From contig JAFSNR010000025.1 in assembly GCA_017443345.1 (NCBI GenBank), positions 1 through 64,000 on the forward strand: a stretch of 64,000 nt of DNA. Direction: 5' to 3'. The notes below the pieces were generated by a model that saw only the letters and a list, made by a program, of their open reading frames with translations, was not told the DNA's origin and ran no database searches. Each line of letters opens with the position of its first letter. Position 1 is the first letter of the stretch. This DNA comes from Prevotella sp. (GTDB lineage: Bacteria > Bacteroidota > Bacteroidia > Bacteroidales > Bacteroidaceae). Shown piece by piece: positions 49,844 through 59,036 of the stretch. A program made the position numbers and the translations under genes.

Positions 49844-51637
49844 ATGAAAAAACTTCTTGACACTATCATGCTGGTTGTGGGATTGTTGTTCCCCGCCACG
49901 CTGGCAGCCGAGTCGCTGCCCTTGATCCAGAATGTGAATGCTTATGAGAGCATGTCGCTCAATGGCGAATGGAATTACATTGTCGATGTACAAGAAGAGG
50001 GCTACTACGACTATCGTATGAAGCCTACTCGCTGGGGTTTTTTCCAGAATGCCAAGCCCCAGCGCCCTGAAGATCTGATCGAGTACGACTTCGATAAGTC
50101 GCCAACGATGCAGATTCCTGGTGACTGGAATACCCAGGACGAGCGCCTGTTCTTCTACGAGGGTACCGTCTGGTTCAAGAAGAGTTTTCAGGCTGTGCCG
50201 ACGAGCGACTGTCGCACTTTGCTTTATTTCGGAGCCGTCAACTATGACTGTCGCGTCTGGGTAAATGGTAAGGAGGCCGGGCATCATATCGGCGGTTTTA
50301 CGCCTTTCAACTTTGATATCAGTGACCTGCTGCGAGAGGGCGAGAATGTGGTCATCGTGAAGGTCGACAACAAGCGCCATGCCGAGGATGTGCCCACACA
50401 GATCTTCGATTGGTGGAACTATGGCGGTATCACCCGCGATGTGAAACTTGTTAAGGTATCACCTGTGTATCTTGAGGATTACAACCTGCAACTGACCAGT
50501 CTCGAAGGCCGTCAGATCTCGTTCAGCGTCAAGTTGAACAAGCCTGAGGCCAACCATACGGTGACCCTCACGATTCCTGAGTTGAAGATCAAGAAGACCC
50601 TCACCACCGCTGCTGATGGAACGGCTGCAATCAGCATGAAGGCTAAGCCTCAGTTGTGGAGTCCGGAGAATCCCAAACGCTATCAGGTGGAGATCATGCT
50701 TGATAACAGCACCATCGCCGACAGTATCGGTTTCCGTAAGATTGAGACGCGCGGCAAGCAGATCCTGCTGAATGGCCAACCCATCTTCCTCAAGGGCATC
50801 AGCATCCATGAGGAGAAACCCAATGGCGGCGGGCGTGCTAATTCTCCCGAGGATGCCAGGACGCTGCTTTCATGGGCCAAGGAGCTGGGCTGCAACTTCG
50901 TGCGTCTGGCCCACTATCCGCATAATGAATACATGGTGCGCGAGGCTGAGCGTATGGGTATCCTTGTGTGGTCTGAGATTCCTTGTTACTGGACGATCGC
51001 CTGGACCAATCCGGCTACCCTCGACAATGCCCGTCAGCAGCTGACTGATATGATCCGTCGTGACCATAATCGTGCCAATGTCATCATCTGGAGTATTGCC
51101 AACGAGACACCCCATTCTGCACAGCGCGATGCCTTCCTTAGCCAACTGGCCAAGCATGCCCGTTCACTTGATGATACCCGTCTGATATCGATGGCTATGG
51201 AGGTGACGGGAGCCTCCAACTACGTGAACCGCCTGAACGACAATATGAACGAGTATGTCGATGTGGTCAGCTTCAACCAGTACATTGGCTGGTATCGCGA
51301 TGTGAACGATGCCCCCAAGATGACGTGGGAGATTCCCTATAATAAACCCGTCATTATCAGTGAGTTCGGAGGTGGAGCGCGTTATGGCTATCATGGTGCC
51401 AAGAACCAGCGTTGGACAGAGGAGTTTCAGGAGAACCTCTACCGCGAGAATTTAGCTATGCTCGACAAGATTGACGGCCTCTCAGGAACCACCCCTTGGA
51501 TTCTGAAGGATTTCCGTTCACCCCGTCGTGTGCTCCCTGGTGTACAAGACTACTATAACCGCAAAGGCCTGCTGAGTGACAAAGGCGAGCGTAAGTTAGC
51601 TTTCTATGTCCTTAAGCAATGGTACGACGGTAAATAA
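49844..51637 (+). CDS. GH2 beta-glucuronidase-like enzyme
   Basis: A 597-residue secreted GH2 enzyme (signal ending LAAES). Order: sugar-binding jelly roll (residues about 40-200), immunoglobulin-like domain, and TIM barrel from about 300. Acid/base is E421 in IANETP, nucleophile E507 in ISEFGGG. NRKGLLSDKG at 572 has the Asn-x-Lys pattern (N572, K574) that marks beta-glucuronidases and contacts the sugar carboxylate. The protein is short and lacks extra C-terminal domains. It follows the NagX-like gene by 3 nt, completing a three-gene exo-glycan module. Confidence 0.9.
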   Translation: MKKLLDTIMLVVGLLFPATLAAESLPLIQNVNAYESMSLNGEWNYIVDVQEEGYYDYRMKPTRWGFFQNAKPQRPEDLIEYDFDKSPTMQIPGDWNTQDERLFFYEGTVWFKKSFQAVPTSDCRTLLYFGAVNYDCRVWVNGKEAGHHIGGFTPFNFDISDLLREGENVVIVKVDNKRHAEDVPTQIFDWWNYGGITRDVKLVKVSPVYLEDYNLQLTSLEGRQISFSVKLNKPEANHTVTLTIPELKIKKTLTTAADGTAAISMKAKPQLWSPENPKRYQVEIMLDNSTIADSIGFRKIETRGKQILLNGQPIFLKGISIHEEKPNGGGRANSPEDARTLLSWAKELGCNFVRLAHYPHNEYMVREAERMGILVWSEIPCYWTIAWTNPATLDNARQQLTDMIRRDHNRANVIIWSIANETPHSAQRDAFLSQLAKHARSLDDTRLISMAMEVTGASNYVNRLNDNMNEYVDVVSFNQYIGWYRDVNDAPKMTWEIPYNKPVIISEFGGGARYGYHGAKNQRWTEEFQENLYRENLAMLDKIDGLSGTTPWILKDFRSPRRVLPGVQDYYNRKGLLSDKGERKLAFYVLKQWYDGK

Positions 51638-51688
51638 TATTTATGAACTATAATAGCTAATAAACTTTGTTAAAAAACGAGAATACTG

Positions 51689-51720
51689 ATATATCTAAAG
51701 ATATATTTTTAGTAACTTTG
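51689..51720 (+). promoter_or_regulatory. Promoter of the RND efflux operon with palindromic operator
   Basis: TAACTTTG at 51713-51720 is the -7 box. No TTTG is found 20 nt upstream; instead a perfect inverted repeat, ATATATCT-AA-AGATATAT (51689-51706), occupies the -33/spacer region, as a repressor or activator site would. No regulator gene is adjacent. Confidence 0.6.
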
Positions 51721-51761
51721 CACCTCGAAAACTGAATGACGTTCCTCGGTTTTCGGGGTGC
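51720..51761 (+). promoter_or_regulatory. Leader stem-loop of the RND efflux mRNA
   Basis: GCACCTCGAAAAC (51720-51732) and GTTTTCGGGGTGC (51749-51761) pair over 13 bp with one T-G wobble and a 16-nt loop. It lies right at the predicted 5' end of the mRNA, 40 nt ahead of the first ATG, with no T tract: more a stability or translation element than a terminator. Confidence 0.7.
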
Positions 51762-51800
51762 ACTGGTTTTGAAAGGTATAAAATTACAATAGTTTACAGT

Positions 51801-52961
51801 ATGAAAAAGAACAAGATTTTGATGTTTGCTGCCGCAACGATGCTGTTGGCTTCTTGCGGTGGTGGCGGTGGTCGCCCTACATTCGGCGACAATGAGTATC
51901 CCGTGACAACCGTGGGAACCTCAAGTACAGACATGCAAACCACTTATCCTGCTGCTATCAAGGGTGTGCAGGATGTGCAGATCAGTCCAAAGGTGGCTGG
52001 TTTTATTACTCAGATCAATGTGAAGGAAGGTCAGACGGTCAGTGCTGGTCAGGTATTGTTTGTCATCGACAATGTGACCTATCAGGCTACTGTTCGTCAG
52101 GCACAGGCAGGTCTTAATACTGCTCAGGCTAGTTTGAATACAGCCAAACTGAATTATGAGAATTCACAGAAACTGCATGAGAACGGTGTGATTGGTGATT
52201 TCGAACTTCAGTCGGCTACCAATCAGTTTGAGCAGGCAAAGGCAGCGGTGTTTCAGGCAGAGGCTTCGCTGGCATCGGCTAAGGAGATGCTGAACTTCTG
52301 CTACGTGAAGAGTCCTGCAGCTGGTGTGGTAGGTACGCTGCCTTTTAAGGTAGGTACTCTGGTTAACACAGCCAGCGTGCTGACAACGGTTTCTAACAAC
52401 TCTTCGATGGAGGCTTACTTCTCCGTGACCGAGAAAGAGGCAATGATCATCTCGAAGACCGGTTTGGACAAGATCCCCGCTGTGAAGCTTCAGTTGGCCG
52501 ACGGTAGTATCTATGGTCTGGAGGGTCATGTCACAAAGATGAGTGGTGTGATCGATGCTACGACGGGTTCTGTTCAGCTGATCGCTGCTTTCCAGAATCC
52601 TGAGAAACAGCTGAAGAGTGGTGCAACGGGTACAATCATTATCCCCCGTCAGAACAGCGACGCCATCATCATTCCTATGGGTTGCGTCAGTGAGGTGCAG
52701 AACAAGAAGTTTGTCTATCTGCTGGGCAAGGACAACAAGGTGAAGTACACCGAAATCAAGGTAGACCCACAGAACGACGGCAACAACTATATCGTCACCG
52801 AGGGTCTGAAGACGGGTGACAAGTATGTGACCAACGGTATCACCAAACTGAACGATGGTATGGAGATTGTGCCCATCACGCCAGAGCGCTACCAGCAGAA
52901 GATCCAGGAACAGGCTAAGGCTATGAGCGCTGGTGACATCGTGAATGCGATGAAGAAGTAA
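51801..52961 (+). CDS. RND efflux periplasmic adaptor (AcrA/MexA type) lipoprotein
   Basis: A 386-residue membrane-fusion protein with a lipobox LASCG near residue 19, then barrel-sandwich halves (VSPKVAGFI-like ISPKVAGFITQINVKEGQTV, split as PKVAGFITQINVKEGQTV), a helical hairpin (residues about 95-160) and the C-terminal beta domains (GATGTIIIPR, AIIIPMGCV). It links the inner-membrane pump and the outer-membrane channel encoded next. The TAA stop lies within a GTAAATT repeat array that fills the gap to the pump gene. Confidence 0.93.
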   Translation: MKKNKILMFAAATMLLASCGGGGGRPTFGDNEYPVTTVGTSSTDMQTTYPAAIKGVQDVQISPKVAGFITQINVKEGQTVSAGQVLFVIDNVTYQATVRQAQAGLNTAQASLNTAKLNYENSQKLHENGVIGDFELQSATNQFEQAKAAVFQAEASLASAKEMLNFCYVKSPAAGVVGTLPFKVGTLVNTASVLTTVSNNSSMEAYFSVTEKEAMIISKTGLDKIPAVKLQLADGSIYGLEGHVTKMSGVIDATTGSVQLIAAFQNPEKQLKSGATGTIIIPRQNSDAIIIPMGCVSEVQNKKFVYLLGKDNKVKYTEIKVDPQNDGNNYIVTEGLKTGDKYVTNGITKLNDGMEIVPITPERYQQKIQEQAKAMSAGDIVNAMKK

Positions 52962-52994
52962 ATTGTAAATAGTAAATTGTCAAATAGTAAATCA
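52958..52994. repeat. GTAAATT repeat array at the adaptor/pump junction
   Basis: Five units of 7-8 nt (GTAAATT, GTAAATA, GTCAAATA, GTAAATCA types). The adaptor stop TAA (52959-52961) belongs to the first unit; the pump ATG is at 52997. Confidence 0.92.
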
Positions 52995-52996
52995 GT

Positions 52997-55900
52997 ATGA
53001 CTTTTACAACATTTATCAAACGCCCAGTGTTGTCGACGGTGATTTCTATCCTCATCGTGCTGCTGGGTTTCATCGGACTGGTGTCGCTGCCTATTGAGCA
53101 GTACCCCAATATAGCACCGCCTACCGTTGCGGTATGGACGAGCTATCCCGGTGCCGATGCCGAGACGGTGAAAAACTCCGTCATAGTGCCGTTGGAAGAG
53201 AGTATCAACGGTGTGGAGGGTATGGACTATATCTCGTCTACAGCCGGTGCTGGTTCAGCACAGATTAGTGTACTGTTCCGTCAGGGTATGAATGCCGATA
53301 TGTGTGCCGTGAACGTACAGAACCGCGTGTCGCAGGCTCTGGCCCTGCTGCCTGCTGAGGTAACGCGTATCGGTGTGACGGTGACGAAACGTCAGACATC
53401 ACAGGTGCTGATGTTTACGCTGACGTCTGATGGCCGTTACGACGACGAGTTCCTGACGAACTATAACAACATCAATATCATTCCAGCTATCAAGCGTATT
53501 CAGGGTGTGGGTGACGTGCAGAGCCCGGGTATGAAGAACTACTCGATGCGTATCTGGCTGAAGCCCGACGTGATGAAGCAGTACAACTTGATGCCAAGCG
53601 ACATCTCGAATGTGCTGGCTGAGCAGAACATCGAGGCTGCACCAGGATCGTTCGGTGAGCGCTCGGATGTGGCCTACGAATACACGATGCGCTATACTGG
53701 TCGTCTGAAGACCGCTGAGGAGTTTGGCAACATCATCATTTCGAGTGACCGCAACGGTCAGACACTGAAGTTGAAGGATGTGGCAGAGATCGAGCTGGGT
53801 GGTCAGACCTACGCGGTGTCGATGCGTAACAACAACCTTCCGTCTGTGCTGGGTATGGTACAGCAGATTGCTGGCTCGAACGCCAACGAGATTGCCAAGG
53901 CTGTGAAGGCCGAGTTGGAGGATCAGGCCAAACTGTTCCCTCCAGGCATGGAGTATAAGATCAACTACGACGTAACGGAGTTCCTTTATGCTTCAATCGA
54001 GGAGGTGGTATTCACACTGGTGTTCACCCTGATTCTGGTGTTCATCGTGATTTATATCTTCCTGCAGGACTGGCGCTCAACGCTGATCCCGCTTATCGCC
54101 GTGCCAGTGTCGTTGATTGGTACGTTCTTCTTCCTGAACGTCTTCGGCTTCTCCATCAACCTCTTGACGCTATCCGCCTTGCTCTTGGCTATTGCCATCG
54201 TGGTGGACGATGCCATCGTGGTGGTCGAGGCTGTGCATGCGAAACTGGACCAGGGCTATAAATCACCGCTGACGGCCTCTATCGATGCCATGAACGAGAT
54301 TTCGGGTGCCATTATCTCCATTACGCTGGTGATGGCATCTGTGTTCGTGCCAGTGTCGTTCATCGGTGGTACTTCTGGAACGTTCTATCGTGAGTTCGGT
54401 GTGACGATGGCCGTCTCGATCTTCATCTCGGCTCTGAACGCCTTGACGCTGTCGCCTGCCTTGTGTGCCATCTTCCTGAAGCCTCACGATGCAGAAGGTC
54501 ATGAGAAGAAGATGTCGACGATCGACCGCTTCCATGCTTCTTTCAATACAGCCTTTACGACCACGACCAATAAGTATAAGGACATTGTGGAGAAACTGGT
54601 ACGCAAACCCCTTGCCATCGGTATTGCGGTTATCATCGGTATTGCTGTACTGGCCACGACGATGTTCACGACGAAGACAGGTCTTGTGCCTGACGAGGAT
54701 ACTGGTACACTCTTCTGTACCATCACGATGCCTCCCTCAACATCTGTTGCGCGCACGCGTCAAGTGATTAATGAGGTTGACAGTATTCTTGCTGCCGATC
54801 CCGCTATCCTTAGCCGTGAGCAGATTCAGGGTTATAACTTCATTGCTGGTTCTGGTTCAGACCAAGCTACGTTTATTATTAAGCTGAAGCCGTTCTCTGA
54901 GCGTCAGAAAGGATTCTTCTGGAAACTCTCAGGTCTGTGGCAGGGTGATGGTATCTACCGTTTCTTCCTGAATCCTTACGAATCGACGGGTGTCATTGCC
55001 CAGATCTTCCTGAAGACAGCTCATATCAAGGACGCTCAGGTACTGGCTTTTGCACCGCCTATGATTCCCGGCTTCTCGGCTAACTCGGGTGTTTCGTTGG
55101 TGATGCAGGACCGTACAGGTGGTTCGCTGACTAAGTTCTATGATATCGTGAAGGAATTCCTTGTGGAACTTAACAAACGTCCTGAGTTCCAGGCTGCACA
55201 GACATCGTATAACCCCAACTATCCACAATATATGATTTATATGGATGTGGCTAAATGTAAGCAGGCAGGAGTCTCACCAGCTACGGTGCTCTCTACTCTG
55301 CAGGGTTACTATGGCGGACTCTATGCATCGAACTTCAATGCCTATGGTAAGCTCTTTCGTGTCATGATTCAGGGATCACCTGAGACACGAATGACGCCAG
55401 AGTCGTTGAAGAGCATCTATGTCCGCACATCGAATGGTATGTCGCCTGTTGAGGAGTTCTGCCGCTTGGAGCGTGTCTATGGTCCTGCGAACATCAACCG
55501 TTTCAACCTTTATACAAGTATCAATGTGACAGGAACAGTTGCTAGCGGTTATTCTTCAGGTGAGGCCATTAAGGCTGTCCAGGAAGTGGCAGCTGATATA
55601 TTGCCAGCAGGTTATACCTACGACTATTCTGGTCTGACACGTGAGGAGGCCAAGTCGTCGAATTCAACGGCTATCATCTTCCTGCTCTGCTTTATCTTCA
55701 TCTACCTGATTCTGTCGGCACAGTACGAGTCATATATCTTGCCGCTGTCAGTAGTCCTTTCAGTGCCCTTCGGACTGGCAGGTTGTTTCCTGTTCACCAG
55801 CCTCTTCGGTCACGCCAATGATATCTACATGCAGATCTCACTGATCATGCTGATTGGTCTGTTGGCAAAGAACGCCATTCTGATTGTACAGTTCGCTCTG

Positions 55901-56254
55901 GAGCGTCGTCAGATGGGTATGGCCATTTCTTGGTCAGCAGTGTTGGGTGCTGCTGCTCGTCTGCGTCCTATTCTGATGACCTCTTTGGCCATGGTTATCG
56001 GTTTGTTGCCGATGATGTTTGCCTCGGGTGTAGGCAAGAATGGTAACCAGACACTGGGTGCTGCTGCCGTTGGCGGTATGTTGATTGGTACGATCCTTCA
56101 GCTCTTCGTCGTTCCAACGCTGTTCGTTATTTTCCAGTCACTGCAGGAGAAGTTCAGTCCGCTGAAGTTCGAGGATGAGGAGAACGAGGAGATTGCTGCC
56201 GAGTTGGCTCAGTATGCACATAAGAAACCAGAAGACTATGAGCTGGAGAAGTGA
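52997..56254 (+). CDS. RND (HAE1-type) multidrug efflux pump
   Basis: A 1085-residue inner-membrane proton/drug antiporter of AcrB type, full length with 12 helices and two large periplasmic loops. It starts TFIKRPVLSTVISILIVLLG, split as FIKRPVLSTVI, and has the proton-relay Asp pair in TM4 (AIVVDDAIVVVEAV) and GLLAKNAILIVQFA in TM10-11. Drug range cannot be predicted. Its TGA is inside a GTGAAAA array before the outer-membrane gene. Confidence 0.95.
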   Translation: MTFTTFIKRPVLSTVISILIVLLGFIGLVSLPIEQYPNIAPPTVAVWTSYPGADAETVKNSVIVPLEESINGVEGMDYISSTAGAGSAQISVLFRQGMNADMCAVNVQNRVSQALALLPAEVTRIGVTVTKRQTSQVLMFTLTSDGRYDDEFLTNYNNINIIPAIKRIQGVGDVQSPGMKNYSMRIWLKPDVMKQYNLMPSDISNVLAEQNIEAAPGSFGERSDVAYEYTMRYTGRLKTAEEFGNIIISSDRNGQTLKLKDVAEIELGGQTYAVSMRNNNLPSVLGMVQQIAGSNANEIAKAVKAELEDQAKLFPPGMEYKINYDVTEFLYASIEEVVFTLVFTLILVFIVIYIFLQDWRSTLIPLIAVPVSLIGTFFFLNVFGFSINLLTLSALLLAIAIVVDDAIVVVEAVHAKLDQGYKSPLTASIDAMNEISGAIISITLVMASVFVPVSFIGGTSGTFYREFGVTMAVSIFISALNALTLSPALCAIFLKPHDAEGHEKKMSTIDRFHASFNTAFTTTTNKYKDIVEKLVRKPLAIGIAVIIGIAVLATTMFTTKTGLVPDEDTGTLFCTITMPPSTSVARTRQVINEVDSILAADPAILSREQIQGYNFIAGSGSDQATFIIKLKPFSERQKGFFWKLSGLWQGDGIYRFFLNPYESTGVIAQIFLKTAHIKDAQVLAFAPPMIPGFSANSGVSLVMQDRTGGSLTKFYDIVKEFLVELNKRPEFQAAQTSYNPNYPQYMIYMDVAKCKQAGVSPATVLSTLQGYYGGLYASNFNAYGKLFRVMIQGSPETRMTPESLKSIYVRTSNGMSPVEEFCRLERVYGPANINRFNLYTSINVTGTVASGYSSGEAIKAVQEVAADILPAGYTYDYSGLTREEAKSSNSTAIIFLLCFIFIYLILSAQYESYILPLSVVLSVPFGLAGCFLFTSLFGHANDIYMQISLIMLIGLLAKNAILIVQFALERRQMGMAISWSAVLGAAARLRPILMTSLAMVIGLLPMMFASGVGKNGNQTLGAAAVGGMLIGTILQLFVVPTLFVIFQSLQEKFSPLKFEDEENEEIAAELAQYAHKKPEDYELEK

Positions 56255-56278
56255 AAAGAGAGAAGTGAAAAGTGAAAA
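56251..56278. repeat. GTGAAAA repeat array at the pump/outer-membrane-factor junction
   Basis: Four 7-nt units (GTGAAAA three times, GAGAGAA once). The pump stop TGA (56252-56254) lies in the first unit; the next ATG is at 56283. Confidence 0.93.
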
Positions 56279-56282
56279 GTAT

Positions 56283-57662
56283 ATGAAAAAACTGATGATA
56301 TTCATGTCCGCAGCCTTGCTGCTGTCGAGCTGCGGACTCTATAACAAATATGATCGCCCCGAAGTGAAGGCTGATGGCTTGGTTCGCGACCCAGTATCCC
56401 TGACGGATACACTGGCGGTGACGGATACTGTATCCTTCGGTAATATGCCGTGGCGCAGTGTGTTTACCGATCCCCAGTTACAGGCCCTCATTCAGCAGGG
56501 TCTCGACAATAACGTCGATCTGTTGAACGCAGCCTTGAACGTTAAGCAGGTAGAGGTGGCACTGACTTGTGCAAAGTTGGCTTTCCTTCCCTCGCTGACA
56601 CTCTCACCACAAGGAACGCTCAGTTCCTTTGACGGGGCAGCTGCCACCAAGTCTTATACGCTGCCTGTCACTGCCAGTTGGAATCTCGATCTCTTCGGCA
56701 ATCTGTTGAGTCAGAAGCGTGCAGCACAGATGCAGCTCCTCGCTACTCGCGACTATCAGACGGTGGTGAAGTGCAATGTCATCTCTGGCATTGCCAACCT
56801 TTACTATACGTTGCTGATGCTCGACCGTCAGGTGCAGATTGTCACAGATATGGAGCAACTGACTAAGGAGACTTGGGAGAAGATGAAGTTTATGCACGAT
56901 AATCGTGTGGGCTATCGCTCCACCGCTGTACAGAGTGCTGAGGCTGCCTACTATAGTGTACAGTCTCAGAAGGTGGATCTCCTACGTCAGGTGCGTGAGA
57001 TGGAGAACTCGCTCTCTCTCTTGGTTGGACAGCATGGCCAGACCATTGCCCGTGGAACATTCGACAATCAGTACCTGCCCACCGATCTCTCAACAGGTGT
57101 AGCTATTCAGATGTTGAACAACCGTGCTGATGTCCACTATGCCGAAATGTCGCTGGCCGACTGTTTCTACGATATAGAGACAGCTCGCAGTCGCTTCTAT
57201 CCGAATATTACGGTCTCGGCTACTGCTGCATTTACGAACTCCAACGGAGCCGTTAATCCAGGCAAGTGGTTACTCTCTGCCGTTGGAAGTCTGGTACAGC
57301 CCATCTTCCAGCACGGGCAGATTGTCGCTGGTCTGAAGGTGGCAAAGTATCAGTATGAGCAGGCTTTTAATACATGGCAGAATGCGATACTGAAGGCTGG
57401 CAATGAGGTGAGCAATGCACTCGTCGGCTACAACTCTTACGCAGAGAAGGCTGAGCTCGATGGCAAGCGTGTTGCAGTCCTCAAGAAGAATGTCGAGGAT
57501 ACTCAGAAGTTGATGGAGTCATCGTCGAACACCACATATCTGGAGGTTATCTCTGCTCAGAGCAACCTGCTCAATGCTGAAATCTCCAAGGTTCAGGACG
57601 ATTTCTATAAGATGCAGGCGGTAGTCAACTTGTATCAGGCCCTTGGTGGCGGCGCGAAGTAA
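56283..57662 (+). CDS. Outer-membrane efflux factor (OprM/NodT type) lipoprotein
   Basis: A 459-residue TolC-like channel with lipobox LLSSCGLY near residue 17 and two outer-membrane-efflux repeats (residues about 65-245 and 265-455), each with a long helix pair (NVDLLNAALNVKQVEVAL, TKETWEKMKFMHDNRVGYRS, split as KETWEKMKFMHDNRVGY). Third gene of the tripartite pump operon. The start at 56283 gives the signal peptide; frames further upstream overlap the pump gene. Its TAA is inside another repeat array. Confidence 0.93.
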   Translation: MKKLMIFMSAALLLSSCGLYNKYDRPEVKADGLVRDPVSLTDTLAVTDTVSFGNMPWRSVFTDPQLQALIQQGLDNNVDLLNAALNVKQVEVALTCAKLAFLPSLTLSPQGTLSSFDGAAATKSYTLPVTASWNLDLFGNLLSQKRAAQMQLLATRDYQTVVKCNVISGIANLYYTLLMLDRQVQIVTDMEQLTKETWEKMKFMHDNRVGYRSTAVQSAEAAYYSVQSQKVDLLRQVREMENSLSLLVGQHGQTIARGTFDNQYLPTDLSTGVAIQMLNNRADVHYAEMSLADCFYDIETARSRFYPNITVSATAAFTNSNGAVNPGKWLLSAVGSLVQPIFQHGQIVAGLKVAKYQYEQAFNTWQNAILKAGNEVSNALVGYNSYAEKAELDGKRVAVLKKNVEDTQKLMESSSNTTYLEVISAQSNLLNAEISKVQDDFYKMQAVVNLYQALGGGAK

Positions 57663-57695
57663 AGGAAAAAAGGTAAAAAAGTAAAAAGGTAAAAA
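57659..57695. repeat. GTAAAAA repeat array at the efflux-factor/lpxA-like junction
   Basis: Five A-rich units of 7-8 nt (GTAAAAAG type). The efflux-factor stop TAA (57660-57662) is in the first unit and the ATG of the next gene directly follows the last. Confidence 0.88.
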
Positions 57696-58475
57696 ATGGC
57701 AAGTGAAATAAGTCCAAAAGCCGAGGTTTCTCCAAAGGCGAAAATCGGTAACAACTGTAAGATATTCCCCTTCGTGTATATCGAGGATGATGTGGAGATA
57801 GGTGATAACTGTATTATCTTCCCTTTCGTCAGCATCTGTGATGGCTCGCGTATCGGAAATGGCAACAAGATCCACCAGGGCAGTGTTATTTCCGCCCTGC
57901 CGCAGGATTTCAATTTCCGTGGTGCCAAGTCGTACGTGGTGATTGGCGACAACAACGTCATCCGCGAGAACGTGGTTATCAATCGCGGTACGCAGCGTGA
58001 CGGCAAAACCGTCATCGGTAATAACAACTTCCTGCTTGAAGGTACGCATATCAGTCACGACACGAAGGTGGGCGACCACTGTGTGTTTGGCTATGGTGTG
58101 AAGATTGCGGGCGACTGTGAGATTGACAATGGTGCGATCTTCTCGTCGAGTGCCATCCAGAACGCCAATACCCGTGTGGGGCGTCTTGCACTGGTTCAGG
58201 CTGGTTGTACCTTCTCAAAAGATGTGCCTCCATTCATCGTGGCAGGTGGCAAGCCTTTATCCTATAGCGGCCCCAATACGACGATGATGAACGAGGCCGG
58301 CATCGATCCGAAGGTACAGAAGCACATCGCAAACGCCTATCGTCTGCTGTTCCACGGTAAGACGAGTGTGTTCGATGTGATTAACCAGATCAAGGATCAG
58401 GTGCCCGATGGTCCTGAGATTCGTACCATTATCCAGTTCCTGGAAGGTACCCGTCGAGGAATCATGGGAAAATAA
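57696..58475 (+). CDS. LpxA-like acyl-[ACP]--UDP-GlcNAc O-acyltransferase
   Basis: A 259-residue left-handed beta-helix acyltransferase with hexapeptide repeats (residues about 5-190), SALPQDFNFRG, IRENVVINRGT, and the catalytic-His region LLEGTHISHDTKVGD. The C-terminal helices (PKVQKHIANAYRLLF) are those of LpxA. The HQF block around the second conserved His of E. coli LpxA (H144) is replaced by QNANTRVG, so this could be a paralogue of the lipid A enzyme with another acyl donor or acceptor. In most Bacteroidales the main lpxA sits with lpxD and lpxC, which are absent here. Confidence 0.82.
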   Translation: MASEISPKAEVSPKAKIGNNCKIFPFVYIEDDVEIGDNCIIFPFVSICDGSRIGNGNKIHQGSVISALPQDFNFRGAKSYVVIGDNNVIRENVVINRGTQRDGKTVIGNNNFLLEGTHISHDTKVGDHCVFGYGVKIAGDCEIDNGAIFSSSAIQNANTRVGRLALVQAGCTFSKDVPPFIVAGGKPLSYSGPNTTMMNEAGIDPKVQKHIANAYRLLFHGKTSVFDVINQIKDQVPDGPEIRTIIQFLEGTRRGIMGK

Positions 58476-58485
58476 CTAAAAGAAT

Positions 58486-58507
58486 ATCCCCGCCAACTGG
58501 CGGGGAT
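58486..58507. terminator. Bidirectional terminator
   Basis: ATCCCCGCC and GGCGGGGAT form a perfect 9-bp stem around AACT, between the convergent lpxA-like gene (stop 58475) and the DUF4251 gene (stop 58514). Nearly the same stem as at 14724. Confidence 0.85.
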
Positions 58508-58513
58508 GATTGT

Positions 58514-59011
58514 TTATAAAGCATAGACAGAACCTTCGTAGTCGATGTAATCGCGACTCTCAGGTGTCACGCGGATCTTGGCCTTGCCGTAGTTGTCGAT
58601 CGTAATCGAGAATTTCAACTCTTCACCACTGTACTTCGTCGTGAAGGTCACCACACCGCTCTTCTTCTTGGGCAGAAGTTGCAGCAGGTAGTTCTCAATA
58701 GTACCTCTGAACTCGATCTTCGAGTCCATACGCATCTCACCACGGGTCTTCAGGTGGGGAATGTCTTCTTTACCAGCATAAGGCAGTGAACAGTCAATCT
58801 GGTCACCCTCGATCTTCAGGTAACGATTCGACACATAGACCGATGTGCCACGCATAGGAGTCATCTGACTCACAGAGATCTTGTACTTCTGGCTACCAAC
58901 ACTCGCTTTCACCACTTTCAGGTTTTCTGCCTGACGGGCAGCCCGCTCTTCAGGTGTGGCGCATGCTGCTACCAGCAGCACCGCCGTGATCATGATTAGG
59001 AATTTTTTCAT
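58514..59011 (-). CDS. DUF4251 lipoprotein
   Basis: A 165-residue lipoprotein starting at ATG 59011 (MKKFLIMITAVLLVAACATP, split as FLIMITAVLLVAACATP; lipobox VAAC), then a helical spacer and a beta-rich domain (TSVYVSNRYLKIEGDQIDCSLPY, split as VSNRYLKIEGDQIDCSLPY; KIEFRGTIENY; RVTPESRDYIDYEGSVY, split as PESRDYIDYEGSVY) as in DUF4251. Function unknown. An upstream in-frame ATG at 59020 is possible; longer frames overlap the radical SAM gene. Confidence 0.88.
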   Translation of the reverse strand: MKKFLIMITAVLLVAACATPEERAARQAENLKVVKASVGSQKYKISVSQMTPMRGTSVYVSNRYLKIEGDQIDCSLPYAGKEDIPHLKTRGEMRMDSKIEFRGTIENYLLQLLPKKKSGVVTFTTKYSGEELKFSITIDNYGKAKIRVTPESRDYIDYEGSVYAL

Positions 59012-59036
59012 TGTCTCCATATTTATAGATGAAAAA

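Noticed and set aside
51689-51706. ATATATCT/AGATATAT palindrome as a terminator of the GH2 operon
   Set aside because: AT-only stem, 50 nt after the stop and directly at the promoter of the next operon; an operator is the better reading.
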